Notes: generated from the letters alone by a model not told the origin. A stretch of DNA of 46,000 nucleotides from Marivita sp. (GCF_022763305.1 NZ_JALEGT010000034.1:1-46000); one strand, 5' to 3'. Shown: positions 24,853 to 33,232, counted from the first letter of the stretch. A program made the numbers and translations.

Positions 24853-25387
24853 CCCGCCGCCCGAGCAACCTGCGCGCCGCATTTTCGATACCGGGTTCCT
24901 GTTCCTTGCGCTTTCCGCGCTTCTGGCTGGCGTGCTGGTTGTCGTGCTCAAGGGGTGGGACCGAGCGGCTGAAATCGCGCTGTCCGAGCTGTGGTTCATG
25001 ACCGTTCTCGCCCCCAAGATCGCGGCCGGCATGTTCATCGCGGCCACGCTGCCGCTGCTTCTTCCGCGCGACAAGGTGGCGATCTGGATTGGCCGGGAAA
25101 GTGGCCTTCGAGGGCTGCTTCTGGCCGCTTTCGCGGGAGCAGCGATCCCCGGCGGTCCGGCAATGACCTTTCCGCTGGCGGCGAGTTTCGGTCTTGTCGG
25201 CGCGGATGTCGGTGCGATCATGACCTTCGTCAGCAGCTGGGCACTGCTCAGCCTGAACCGCACGCTGATCTGGGAGTTTTCCTTCCTGCCGGTCGATCTG
25301 GTCTGGTGGCGCATTCTTTTGTGCCTGCCGGTGCCGATCCTGGTCGGGATGGCGGCGCGGGCGGTTTTCGGTCGGAGTTCCGAGTGA
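24824..25387 (+). CDS. Half-size permease, first of a tandem pair
   Basis: 187 residues with about five hydrophobic segments. It probably starts at ATG 24824, overlapping the hexapeptide gene by 29 bases. The core [23 protein letters not shown], the motif [16 protein letters not shown] and the end [20 protein letters not shown] recur in similar form in the next protein. The glycine/proline loop between helices resembles the permease (ArsP/DUF318-like) superfamily, but at about half its length. I infer that two halves combine into one transporter. The substrate is unknown; operon position suggests phosphonate-related export or uptake. Confidence 0.65.
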   Translation: MPSLKNIAADPPPEQPARRIFDTGFLFLALSALLAGVLVVVLKGWDRAAEIALSELWFMTVLAPKIAAGMFIAATLPLLLPRDKVAIWIGRESGLRGLLLAAFAGAAIPGGPAMTFPLAASFGLVGADVGAIMTFVSSWALLSLNRTLIWEFSFLPVDLVWWRILLCLPVPILVGMAARAVFGRSSE

Positions 25388-25866
25388 ACATTCTCATTGG
25401 AACAGTCCTGCTGGGTGCCGTGGCGCTGTGGCTTTACTGGCGCCTGCCCAATGCCGAATGGCGCGCTGCCGGGATGGCGAATGCGTGGCGCATGGCGCAG
25501 TTCACCGCCCCCCGGATCATCGTGGCCCTTCTGGGGGCCGGGTTTTTTGCCGAGCTGCTGCCCCCCGAGCAGGTGCGCGCACTTTTCGGAGAAGGGGCCG
25601 GGGTGTCGGGTGTTCTTCTGGCAATTGCCTTGGGTCCCATCACGCCGGGTGGCGCTTTTGTGGCTTTTGCGGTGGGGGCGGCGGCACTCAAGGCGGGGGC
25701 CACATCGAGCCTTGTCGTCACCTATGTCACCGCGTGGTCGCTCTATTCCGCGTCGCGGTTTCTGGCCTATGAACTGCCCCTGATGGGCCGACAGTTGGCC
25801 TTGCGTCGGTTGATCCTGTGTCTGCCGGTGCCCTTCGTGATTGCCGGTGCGGCGCATGTCTTCTGA
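25384..25866 (+). CDS. Half-size permease, second of a tandem pair
   Basis: 160 residues with a GTG start in a GTGA overlap with the previous gene. About four hydrophobic segments are seen. It repeats the pattern of its neighbour: GPITPGGAFVAFAVGAAALKAGA, VTAWSLYSASRFLAYE, and RLILCLPVPFVIAGAAHVF. The shared spacing suggests the two arose by duplication and work as a heterodimer. No close functional family can be named with certainty. Confidence 0.65.
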   Translation: MNILIGTVLLGAVALWLYWRLPNAEWRAAGMANAWRMAQFTAPRIIVALLGAGFFAELLPPEQVRALFGEGAGVSGVLLAIALGPITPGGAFVAFAVGAAALKAGATSSLVVTYVTAWSLYSASRFLAYELPLMGRQLALRRLILCLPVPFVIAGAAHVF

Positions 25867-26434
25867 TCGGGCCGGGATTGAGCCGCTGCTCGTGCGGCCG
25901 ACCCAGAGGCATCTCGAGTCCTACCGGTCCGCTTTGAAGACAGGGTGGTCGCCGGACAATCTGCGCCCCAAGGCCGCCGAAGAACAGCTTGCTGCACTCG
26001 CAGCTGACCCCAAGGCATTCCTTGACCGAATGCACGACCCCGAGGCCAAGGGGCCACCGGTACGGCTGCCCGATGGGTCCGAAGTGCCGCGCTTGCCAGG
26101 TCTGCGGCGCTGGATCTGGCAGGACGGGTTCTGCGGAAGCATCGGCTTGCGCTGGCAGCCGGGCAGCACTGACCTGCCGCCCCATTGCCTTGGTCATATC
26201 GGCTACGCGGTGGTTCCGTGGCGGCGGGGCGAGGGGCTTGCCACGCGGGCTATGATCGAGTGTCTGCCGCTTGCGCAGTCCTATGGCCTGACCCATGTGG
26301 ACCTGACCACTGACCCGGACAACCTCGCGTCGATCCGCGTCATGGAAAAGGCCGGTGCGCGGTTCGTGAAGACCTTCACGCGCGTCGATGCATTGGGTGG
26401 TGCTACAAGCGTGCTGTATCGAATTGACCTCTGA
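25856..26434 (+). CDS. GNAT-family acetyltransferase
   Basis: 192 residues starting at ATG 25856, which overlaps the permease gene by 11 bases. GNAT features: LGHIGYAVVPWRRGEGLATRA, with the acetyl-CoA pyrophosphate loop RRGEGLA, then LTTDPDNLASIRVMEKAGARF (motif B). In E. coli the phosphonate locus carries an N-acetyltransferase, PhnO, of another GNAT subgroup; this one may play a similar role on aminophosphonates, which is inference from position only. Confidence 0.8.
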   Translation: MSSDRAGIEPLLVRPTQRHLESYRSALKTGWSPDNLRPKAAEEQLAALAADPKAFLDRMHDPEAKGPPVRLPDGSEVPRLPGLRRWIWQDGFCGSIGLRWQPGSTDLPPHCLGHIGYAVVPWRRGEGLATRAMIECLPLAQSYGLTHVDLTTDPDNLASIRVMEKAGARFVKTFTRVDALGGATSVLYRIDL

Positions 26435-26449
26435 CAGGAGCCTGTCTGC

Positions 26450-26956
26450 ATGCCCGACAGTCAGATTGACACCGACCGTCTGATCCTTATCCGTCCGGCG
26501 CCGGAGCATCTTGACGCCTATGTCTCATACTGTGCCAGTGCGCGGGCGCGGTTTGTTGGTGGGCCGTTCGATGCCACCAAGGCGTTCGAGAAATTCTGTG
26601 CCATGGCCGGGCATTGGACGCTGCGGGGGTTCGGTCGGTATGTCGTCACGCTTCGGGATGGCGGACGGGCAATCGGCCATGTCGGGGCGTTGCAGATCGA
26701 CGCTGCGGATCCGCCCGAGATGACCTGGAGCCTGTGGACCGACACCGCCGAAGGCAAGGGGATCGCGCACGAGGCGGCTGCGGCGTATCTTGCGGGTGCC
26801 AAAGCGCGGCTCGGTCTTTCCGAGGTGATCATCCGGATCGCCGAGGGCAACATCCGGTCGCACAGTCTTGCCCGTCGGTTGGGAGCGACGCTGGATGAGA
26901 GCGCTGTTGCGCCCGGTTGGATGCCGGACGCCGTGACCTACCGCCTGACGCTCTGA
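26450..26956 (+). CDS. GNAT-family acetyltransferase, RimJ/RimL-like
   Basis: 168 residues. The opening IDTDRLILIRPAPEHLDAY is typical of RimJ/RimL-type GNATs, followed by GHVGALQID, EMTWSLWTDTAEGKGIAHEA (acetyl-CoA loop, weak form) and IRIAEGNIRSHSLARRLGA. It lies 15 bases after the other GNAT gene, probably as the last gene of the phnC operon. The substrate is unknown. Confidence 0.8.
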   Translation: MPDSQIDTDRLILIRPAPEHLDAYVSYCASARARFVGGPFDATKAFEKFCAMAGHWTLRGFGRYVVTLRDGGRAIGHVGALQIDAADPPEMTWSLWTDTAEGKGIAHEAAAAYLAGAKARLGLSEVIIRIAEGNIRSHSLARRLGATLDESAVAPGWMPDAVTYRLTL

Positions 26957-26962
26957 CGTCCT

Positions 26963-27184
26963 TCAGTGGTGCGAAGACAGCCGGTTTGCACGGGCATCAG
27001 CCTGCGCGCGCGCAATCCAGTTCTGGATTTTCTCTTTTGGCGCTCCCGAGAATTCGGCTGTGCCATTGGTGTCGAAGATATGCTTCCGGGGGTCGAAAAC
27101 ACGTGGGGAACGGGCGGTGTCTTCCTTGATCCAGACGGCAACAACTTGCTGCGCTTCATCAAGTTCCGCGATGTAGTAGGTCAT
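26963..27184 (-). CDS. Small hypothetical protein
   Basis: 73 residues (MTYYIAELDEAQQVVAVWIKE...RANRLSSHH), hydrophilic, with codon use resembling the neighbouring genes and a central FDPRKHIFDTNG. It is convergent with the GNAT gene (6 bases between stops). No strong ribosome binding site precedes the ATG. I do not recognise the family. An opposing plus-strand frame exists but reads less like a protein. The remaining part of this 310-base interval (27185-27266) shows nothing I can assign. Confidence 0.4.
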   Translation of the reverse strand: MTYYIAELDEAQQVVAVWIKEDTARSPRVFDPRKHIFDTNGTAEFSGAPKEKIQNWIARAQADARANRLSSHH

Positions 27185-27266
27185 TCGTCAACCATGATCG
27201 TGTCGCACCCGCAGGACGCTAGGCAGCCGGTCACGATTCGGCAAGCGCGCGCAGCCGCGACTTTGG

Positions 27267-28082
27267 TCACACGGCCAACCCCAGGTCCTGCAAGGCCTTG
27301 AATCCCTTGGGAATGTCCATCTTGTCGCGGAGTTCCAGAACAAGGTGAGGCGCAGTGCTGCACGCGCCCAAAGCCCGGAAAACGGCGGTCCATTCGATCT
27401 CGCCTTCGCCGGGCGCCCAATGCCGGTCTGCATGGCCGTCGACGTCCTGCAGATGCACATGGGCCAGTTGGTCGCCCGCGTCGCGGACGAAATCCTCGAC
27501 CGGCGGGGCGCCGGACATGCGGCGTGCAAGCTGCGCATGGCCCGTGTCGATGGACAGCGCGATGGCGTTGGAGTTGAAGCTGTCCACCATGGCGCGGCGT
27601 GTTTCGGGGCGCACATCCTGGATGTTCTCGATCACAAGGGTCTGACCGGCCGCTTCGGCTGCCTCCACAACCGGGCGCAGGGTGGCATGGATCCGGTCCA
27701 GCTTGGCCTCGGCATAGCCTTTCCAGCTGAAGACATTGTTCTGGAACCAGAGCGTGTAGGGGGAATGCAGCACCATCTGGCGTGCCCCGATCCGGTCCGC
27801 GGCTTCGAGCGCCTTGAGCAGACGGGCCGTGATCAGCGGTTGCAGAACCGGATCCTTGTTGTCGATGTCCAGCCCTTCGAACGGGCCGTGGATGCCGACG
27901 CGGCCTGTATGCCCGTCCAGAGCCGCCCTTACGGCTGCGATGCGGTCCTCGTATTCGGTTGTGAGGGCGGCATGGGACATGAAATCCTGAATTTCGATGT
28001 CGCGGTCTGCGTCGAACAGCCAATCGCGGTGATCCGCGATCTCGGCGGCTTTGAGGCAGGCTCCGATCTTGAGCGGGGTCAT
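27267..28082 (-). CDS. Sugar-phosphate isomerase/epimerase-like TIM barrel
   Basis: 271 residues from MTPLKIGACL, with a good AAGGAG ribosome binding site 9 bases upstream. It is an AP-endonuclease-2/xylose-isomerase-type barrel: GRVGIHGPFEGLDI, QMVLHSPY, LVIENIQDV (metal Glu), LSIDTGHAQLA (metal Asp and His), LAHVHLQDVDGHADRHWAPGEG and HLVLELRDK. Such enzymes isomerise or epimerise sugars and related compounds using a divalent metal. It is the last gene of the second phn operon, 76 bases after phnM2, suggesting action on a ribose- or sugar-derived product. Confidence 0.82.
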   Translation of the reverse strand: MTPLKIGACLKAAEIADHRDWLFDADRDIEIQDFMSHAALTTEYEDRIAAVRAALDGHTGRVGIHGPFEGLDIDNKDPVLQPLITARLLKALEAADRIGARQMVLHSPYTLWFQNNVFSWKGYAEAKLDRIHATLRPVVEAAEAAGQTLVIENIQDVRPETRRAMVDSFNSNAIALSIDTGHAQLARRMSGAPPVEDFVRDAGDQLAHVHLQDVDGHADRHWAPGEGEIEWTAVFRALGACSTAPHLVLELRDKMDIPKGFKALQDLGLAV

Positions 28083-28158
28083 GCGGGCGTCTCCTTGAAG
28101 CATGGTCTGCAGTCAGGTCGTCATGGCACGGCACTGCAACCGCGCCATGACAGAGGGT

Positions 28159-29367
28159 CTATCCTGCGGGCTGGCCGCGATAGGCCGGGCGTCCCGCCAC
28201 CCATGTGCCGCGAATGGCTGGCGGATGACCGTCGGGCCAATCCACCAGCACGAGATCGGCGCGGTTGCCGACGGCGATCACGCCGCGATCCGTCAGGTTC
28301 ATGGCCCGCGCTGGCCCGGACGACACCAACGACCAGAGGCGCAGACGGTCGGCGCGGCGGTCGGCGTCCAGACGGGACACGGCCGCGAGCATCGCGGGGT
28401 AGAAGTAATCCGAGGCCAGTGCATCGCAGAGCCCGGCCTCGACCATGTCGCCCGCCGCCAGAGAGCCGATATGGCTGCCCCCGCGCGCGGCATTCGGCGC
28501 GCCGAAGATGATCGTGTCGCCATGGGCGCGCGCAGCCTCGGCAGCTTCCAGCACCATCGGGAATTCGGCCACGCAGGCACCCCGGTCGCGGAACCAGGCG
28601 CGGGTTTCGGCGCGCGTGTCGTCATGGCTGAGCATCGGCGCGCCTTTTGCACGGGCCATCGCCGCGACGGTTTCGATGGCATTCGGCACGTCACTGCGCC
28701 GGTCCCAGATCTCCCCCAGCAGGGCAATGTAATCGTCCTCGCTGATGCCCGAGCGATGGGCCTTGGACGCCGTGCGTTTGCGCATGCGGTCATCATCGAG
28801 TTCGGCCACCGTGAAATCCGGGCTGAATTCGAACGCGCGATCCTGGATCGGCACGTCATAGGCCCGCATGGTCATGGACGTGTGATCGTTGAAGGCAACC
28901 GACGGCAGCAGCGGTGCGTCCAGCGCCCATTCGATTGTTTCGAGCGCCTCGAACGCGAAGGTTTCCCATCGCAGTTGCACGCGGTTCTCGACCAACAGCC
29001 TGGGGGCGAGATCGCGGATCGCCTGCATGACCTCACGTCCTCGTGCCACATCGCGCAGGCCCGGTTCCCAGCCCAGCGTCAGGGCGTGATAGGCCGTTGC
29101 GATCCCGTTTGTGGCGAGCTGGCGGTCGGTGTCGAGGACGGCGGCTTCGGTCGGGAAGAACACGCCGGGTCGGGGCATCAACTGCCGTTCGAACGCATCG
29201 CCATGCACGTCGATCAGGGCAGGGGCCAGAATGAGACCGCGCGCGTCGATCACCTCGCCCTGCCCGGGGCCGCCGATTTCGGCGATGTTGCCCTCCGCGA
29301 TGGTGACGGTCGTGTCCTGGATGCCGTCGGGCAGATAGACCTGCGCGCCTTCGAAACTCTGTATCAC
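28159..29367 (-). CDS. phnM: Second PhnM-like amidohydrolase
   Basis: 402 residues with a GTG start in a GTGA overlap with the methyltransferase stop; an ATG ten codons earlier is possible. It shares with PhnM the metal motifs ALIDVHGDAFE, MLSHDDT and ASDYFYPAMLAAV, and the NAARGGSHIG loop corresponding to NAMRGQSYSG in the first PhnM. Overall it is clearly diverged from that copy. PhnM enzymes remove pyrophosphate from ribose-1-phosphonate 5-triphosphates; a related substrate is likely here, but it has no phnGHIJ of its own. Confidence 0.88.
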   Translation of the reverse strand: MIQSFEGAQVYLPDGIQDTTVTIAEGNIAEIGGPGQGEVIDARGLILAPALIDVHGDAFERQLMPRPGVFFPTEAAVLDTDRQLATNGIATAYHALTLGWEPGLRDVARGREVMQAIRDLAPRLLVENRVQLRWETFAFEALETIEWALDAPLLPSVAFNDHTSMTMRAYDVPIQDRAFEFSPDFTVAELDDDRMRKRTASKAHRSGISEDDYIALLGEIWDRRSDVPNAIETVAAMARAKGAPMLSHDDTRAETRAWFRDRGACVAEFPMVLEAAEAARAHGDTIIFGAPNAARGGSHIGSLAAGDMVEAGLCDALASDYFYPAMLAAVSRLDADRRADRLRLWSLVSSGPARAMNLTDRGVIAVGNRADLVLVDWPDGHPPAIRGTWVAGRPAYRGQPAG

Positions 29368-30008
29368 AACCGCTCCATCACAAGGTGCCAATGCCATGAG
29401 CCGGGTGTCTCATGTTCGCGGTCTTCGAGCCAGCGGCATTCGAAGCCGGAAAACAGCGCCAGCAGTTCTGCCGCTGTGCAGAAGTAATGCGGATGCATCT
29501 TGTCCGTCCCCGGCGCGTCGAACACCCAGGCGTTTCGACTGATCTCGCGTCCGGGGTATTTCGCGGTTTCGCAGGGCAGCCTGCGTTTTGACAGCATGGT
29601 GCCAAGATAGGTGCCGCCGGGCTTCAGCACGCGGCGGATGTCGCCGATGGTGCGCAGCAGGATGTCTTCATCGCCATGATAGATCACGTTCCAGCTCAGG
29701 ACGTGATCGAAGCTGTGATCCGCGAAGGGCAGCGCGTGCATGCGCGCCTTGACGGTTTCGACACCCCCGATACGGTCGATCTCGGCCAGTCCTTCCGCCG
29801 CGGCGTCCAAGGCCACCACGTCGAACCCCTGCGCCGCCAGCCAGAGCGCATGCCGCCCGACGCCCGCGCCCAGATCGAGGATGCGCGCACCGGGGGCGAG
29901 CCCTGCGGCCCAGCTTTTCACATCCTCTTCCGGGGTCAGCCATTTGCTGCCCGCTTGGATCCCGGCCCACTGGTCGTTCCAGTGCTGATCCGCCGTGTCT
30001 GTCTTCAC
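29364..30008 (-). CDS. SAM-dependent methyltransferase, class I
   Basis: 214 residues. Motif I is ILDLGAGVGRHALWLA (about 44-59), the acidic end of strand 2 is VVALDAA, then MHALPFADHSFDHVLSWNVIYH and IRRVLKPGGTYLGTML, all standard for class I methyltransferases. It lies between phnE and phnM2 with 4-base overlaps on both sides, so it is part of the phosphonate operon. The substrate is unknown; a small molecule in the second phosphonate pathway is the natural guess. Confidence 0.88.
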   Translation of the reverse strand: MKTDTADQHWNDQWAGIQAGSKWLTPEEDVKSWAAGLAPGARILDLGAGVGRHALWLAAQGFDVVALDAAAEGLAEIDRIGGVETVKARMHALPFADHSFDHVLSWNVIYHGDEDILLRTIGDIRRVLKPGGTYLGTMLSKRRLPCETAKYPGREISRNAWVFDAPGTDKMHPHYFCTAAELLALFSGFECRWLEDREHETPGSWHWHLVMERL

Positions 30009-30808
30009 TTTTGTTCTCCGATAATGCGTGTGCGGGCCCAGCCCGAGAGGTGTTCGATGGCGATGACCACGACCGCGATCATCAGGATCACGGTCATCGC
30101 GGTCGGGTAGTCGAAGAGATCAAACCCGACCTTCAGCTCGATCCCGATGCCGCCCGCGCCGACGAGGCCCAGGATGGTCGACGACCGCACCGCCTTTTCA
30201 AACGCGTAGAGCCCGGTCGAGACAAAGGCCGGCATGGCTGCGGGAATGGTCGCGCAGGCGACCACGTCGATCTTGCGCGCGCCGGTTGCGGTCAGGCTTT
30301 CCGCAGGCCCTTTGTCGGTCGCTTCCATGTCATCGGCAAAGAAGCGGCCGCAAAAGCCGATCGTGTCCACCGCGATGGCCAGCATGCCCGCAAAGGGACC
30401 AAGACCCACTGCCACGACAAAAACCAGTGCCCAGGCAATGTCGGGCACCGCGCGAATGAACCCGAGGATGGTGCGCACGATCTGGTTGACGGCCGGACCC
30501 GCGATCAGCCCGCGCGCGGCCAGAAGGGCGATGGGCACCGACAGGATCACGCCGATCACCGCACCGGCCACTGCGATCTGAAGAGTCTCGACCATCTTCC
30601 AGTCCAGTCGGGCCAGGACCTGAGGTTCGAGATTGGGCGGAAAGGCCCGGGTGGCGAAATCGGCAAAGCGTGGTGGTGCCGTCATCACCTTGTCGAGCGA
30701 AAAGCCAGCGCCTGCGAGACACCAGAACAGGATGACAAGGCCAAGGACATAGCCCAGAAACGACAGCGCCGAAGGGCGTTCGATGCGGGCCGGAGCGAGT
30801 TCAGTCAT
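30005..30808 (-). CDS. phnE: Phosphonate-type ABC permease PhnE, second system
   Basis: 267 residues with six hydrophobic segments. The coupling loop ESLTATGARKIDVVACATIPAAMP and the end VGAGGIGIEL are of PhnE type. Only one permease gene is present in this operon, so it should act as a homodimer, unlike the two-PhnE system at 21910-23711. It overlaps phnC2 by 8 bases and the methyltransferase by 4. Confidence 0.92.
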   Translation of the reverse strand: MTELAPARIERPSALSFLGYVLGLVILFWCLAGAGFSLDKVMTAPPRFADFATRAFPPNLEPQVLARLDWKMVETLQIAVAGAVIGVILSVPIALLAARGLIAGPAVNQIVRTILGFIRAVPDIAWALVFVVAVGLGPFAGMLAIAVDTIGFCGRFFADDMEATDKGPAESLTATGARKIDVVACATIPAAMPAFVSTGLYAFEKAVRSSTILGLVGAGGIGIELKVGFDLFDYPTAMTVILMIAVVVIAIEHLSGWARTRIIGEQK

Positions 30809-31619
30809 AGAGCCCTCGCAAATCCGAAGGTGCCAGTGATGCGGCGGTCGCGTCGAGTTTCAGCTGCCCGTTGGACAAGCCCAGAACGCGGTCGCCGAAC
30901 CGCAGCGCATGTTCGATATTGTGTGATGTGAAGACAACCGTGACGCCTTCGTCCTTCACCAGACGGAAGAACAGCGCCATGACGTCTTCCCCCGCAGACG
31001 GGTCGAGCGAGGCGCAGGGCTCGTCGGCGAACAGAACCTTGGGGCGGCTGACAATTGCGCGGGCGATGGCGACACGCTGCGATTGCCCGCCCGACAGCCG
31101 GTCCGCGCGGCGGGTGGCGAAGTCGGCCAGCCCGACCTTGCCCAGAGCCTGCATCGCGGCCAGGCGCGAGGCCTCGGGGGCGAGCATGTGCGACCAGTGC
31201 CGCACGCCCGGCGATTGGCCCAGAAGCCCGTGGATCACGTTGGAAAGAACCGACAGGCGAGGCACGAGGTTGTGTTTCTGCGACACGAGGCCGACCTGTG
31301 CGCGCAGTCCGCGCAACGCGGCGCCCTTGGCACCTGAGGTTTCCTCGCCCAGAAGGTGAACGCTGCCCGAACTGACCGGGATCAGCCCCATGAGACAGCG
31401 CAACAGGGTCGATTTGCCCGCGCCATTGGCCCCCACCAGCGCGACGGCCTCGCCGCGGGCAAGACGGAAGCTCACATCCTCGAAGATCGCCGTCTCGCCA
31501 AAGCGCTTGGCCACATGGCGCGCTTCGATGTCGACAGGCGACACCAGGACGCTGCGCGCCCCAGGTACCACCGGCTGCACGCGAGGTGCAGCCGGGTCCT
31601 TGAGACCAAGATCACTCAC
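30801..31619 (-). CDS. phnC: Phosphonate-type ABC ATPase PhnC, second system
   Basis: 272 residues with a probable GTG start (VSDLGLKD) overlapping the phnD2 stop by 8 bases; no better start is visible upstream. Walker A GANGAGKST, Q-loop VSQKHNLVPRLSV, signature LSGGQSQRVAIARAI, Walker B VLFADEPCASLDPS and switch His in FTSHNIEH are present. The N-terminal ~35 residues before the ATPase fold are Pro/Val-rich and unusual. It powers the PhnD2/PhnE2 importer. Confidence 0.9.
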   Translation of the reverse strand: MSDLGLKDPAAPRVQPVVPGARSVLVSPVDIEARHVAKRFGETAIFEDVSFRLARGEAVALVGANGAGKSTLLRCLMGLIPVSSGSVHLLGEETSGAKGAALRGLRAQVGLVSQKHNLVPRLSVLSNVIHGLLGQSPGVRHWSHMLAPEASRLAAMQALGKVGLADFATRRADRLSGGQSQRVAIARAIVSRPKVLFADEPCASLDPSAGEDVMALFFRLVKDEGVTVVFTSHNIEHALRFGDRVLGLSNGQLKLDATAASLAPSDLRGLYD

Positions 31620-32481
31620 CGATGAAATTGTCGAATTGCGGGTAGCCCGCATTGGCATACATCGAGCGCACGTAGTCATAGGCGCTGTCCTCGATCGCGA
31701 CGAGGTCCATGCCGACATATTTGTCGTTTTCTTCATGTGCGGTGATGCCTGCGATGATCTGCGCCTTGTTGTCGAGGATGGCGTCGCGCACCTTCATCGC
31801 CGCGTCCTGCGGCACATGCGCGCCGACCATGATCATGTCATTGGGCAGGTCGCCCGAGCGCGCGATCATCTTGAAGAACCCGTAGGGCAGTTCGTCCTGA
31901 CCGTTCCGCACACCGACAAAGGTGCCCGCGTTCATGCCAAGCGCGTCGATATCGCCGTTCTTGAGCGCCTCGAACGCGATGTTGCGCGAGGTGTGGGTCT
32001 TTTCGATGTCGTTCACCGGATCGACGCCGTAATCGGCCAGCAGCTGCATGGGGCAGAGCATGTTCGACGTCGAGCCGATGTCGCCGAATGCAACCTTCTT
32101 GCCCTTCAGATCGGTCGGCACATTGAGGCCGCTGTCGGCGCGCACGACGATGGTGCAGTGGTAATCCGGACGGCCGAGGCCAATCAGGGGTGTTGCGTTG
32201 GTCAGTTTGTTGATGACGACGTATTCGGCCGGGCCGGAGACCACGAAATCCACGGTTTCACCGCGCAGGGCTTCTGCCGCTGCCGTGCGAGAGTTGACCG
32301 GGAAGAACTCGAATGTATCCCCGGTCGCGTCTTCCAGCGCGGTCTTGAACGGACCCCATTCGAGCTGCAGGCGCTCCATGCCTTCGACATCTGTCACGGC
32401 GAGCTTCCAGGTCTCTGCGGTGGCACCGAAGGCGGTTGCCGCAGCAAGGCCCAGTCCGAGTACGAGTGATTTGAATTTCAT
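31612..32481 (-). CDS. phnD: Phosphonate-type binding protein PhnD, second system
   Basis: 289 residues with a Sec signal (MKFKSLVLGLGLAAATAFGATA, cleavage before ETWK). PhnD-family features are VNSRTAAAEALRGETVDFVVSGPAEY, KGKKVAFGDIGSTSNMLCP and the domain end NIAFEALKNGDIDALG. It is only distantly similar to the PhnD at 20868, so it probably binds a different phosphonate or phosphate ester. A GGAGG site precedes the start, and the palindromic operator lies 17 bases upstream. Confidence 0.9.
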   Translation of the reverse strand: MKFKSLVLGLGLAAATAFGATAETWKLAVTDVEGMERLQLEWGPFKTALEDATGDTFEFFPVNSRTAAAEALRGETVDFVVSGPAEYVVINKLTNATPLIGLGRPDYHCTIVVRADSGLNVPTDLKGKKVAFGDIGSTSNMLCPMQLLADYGVDPVNDIEKTHTSRNIAFEALKNGDIDALGMNAGTFVGVRNGQDELPYGFFKMIARSGDLPNDMIMVGAHVPQDAAMKVRDAILDNKAQIIAGITAHEENDKYVGMDLVAIEDSAYDYVRSMYANAGYPQFDNFIGE

Positions 32482-32498
32482 GACAGCCTCCGTTGGTC

Positions 32499-32514
32499 AT
32501 TCATCCGAATGAAT
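32499..32514. promoter_or_regulatory. 16-bp palindromic operator, copy 3 (phnD2)
   Basis: ATTCATCCGAATGAAT, the exact reverse complement of the copies at phnF and phnC. It sits 17 bases upstream of phnD2, so read in the direction of each operon all three copies have the same orientation. This ties the second phosphonate operon to the same regulator. A 12-bp perfect palindrome TCAAAGCTTTGA lies further upstream (32537-32548), and a TTGAAC at 32540-32535 on the minus strand could be a -35 box; no convincing -10 follows. Confidence 0.8.
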
Positions 32515-32573
32515 CACCGCAGGCTGTGGCAATCGTTCAAAGCTTTGATGAAGTGTTTGTAAAACTTCCCGCT

Positions 32574-32588
32574 CCGGCCGGTGGCCGG
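32574..32588 (-). terminator. GC hairpin after an unknown gene, weak terminator candidate
   Basis: CCGGCC-GGT-GGCCGG forms a 6-bp perfect stem 15 bases beyond the stop at 32604. On the minus strand a TTTT run follows only after an 8-base interval, so it is a poor match to an intrinsic terminator. It lies between the unknown gene pair and the phnD2 promoter region. Confidence 0.3.
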
Positions 32589-32603
32589 GGGTTCATGCGT
32601 GGG

Positions 32604-33221
32604 TCACGACGTTTCCGGTTCCAGCGATTCCCGCGCGTAGAACCGTTCGGCGATCCGGACCGCGCGGCCGGTGCGGAAGAGTTCCGGCATGCTCCATTCC
32701 GGTTCGTCCCCGGCAAAGAGGTCAAGAAACGCAATCGCCAGCGACGGGTCCTTTTCCACATTCTCGCGGAAGCTCCACCAGGTGCGGCTTTCATTCAGGC
32801 GGTCGCTGGGATGCTGTTCGGAGTGGAAATCTGTTTCGAGCACAAGGCCCCGCACATTCAGGCAGAACGCGACATAGAGATAGCCTTCAGGCCAGAAATA
32901 AGCGGGGTTCGAGTCGTCCGCCGAGTCGGGCCGGCTGATCAGCGCGACAGGCTTGTGCTTGATCAGCGTCCGCAGCATCAGCCCGGCGGCGAAGCCGACA
33001 TAGGCGGGCTTGTCGTCATCCCGTGTCGGTTTTTGCGCTTCGAACGCCTTGAGCCATTCGGCAAAGACCTGCGCCAGAGCCCCGCGATCCACCGAGAACG
33101 CATTGCCGGTCTGGGCCTCGGTGTTGCGCACCTGCTGGTCGAACGCGTCCACGAACCAGCGCAGCCGCTGGGCGGATTTGCGCAGCGGCTGGTCTGGGCT
33201 CTGTGTTTCGGGAACCGGCAT
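32604..33221 (-). CDS. Uncharacterised protein
   Basis: 205 residues, soluble, no signal peptide. Visible segments are RLRWFVDAFDQQVRNTE, a mid-part with PAYVGFAAGLMLRTLI and VALISRP, and an aromatic-rich stretch AYFWPEGYLYVAFCLNVRGLVLE, followed by TWWSFRENVEKDPSLAIAFLDLF. I do not recognise the family and see no catalytic motif. It follows the other unknown gene by 11 bases, so the two are probably co-expressed. Its position next to phnD2 may be coincidence, because the operator lies after it. Confidence 0.7.
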   Translation of the reverse strand: MPVPETQSPDQPLRKSAQRLRWFVDAFDQQVRNTEAQTGNAFSVDRGALAQVFAEWLKAFEAQKPTRDDDKPAYVGFAAGLMLRTLIKHKPVALISRPDSADDSNPAYFWPEGYLYVAFCLNVRGLVLETDFHSEQHPSDRLNESRTWWSFRENVEKDPSLAIAFLDLFAGDEPEWSMPELFRTGRAVRIAERFYARESLEPETS

Positions 33222-33232
33222 GGATCGGGGTC

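Noticed and set aside
26966-27301. Plus-strand frame with a VFLDPDGN stretch, like a VOC/glyoxalase end
   Set aside because: Only that short motif fits; the rest does not resemble a VOC fold and the start lacks a ribosome binding site. The opposing minus-strand frame reads more like a protein.
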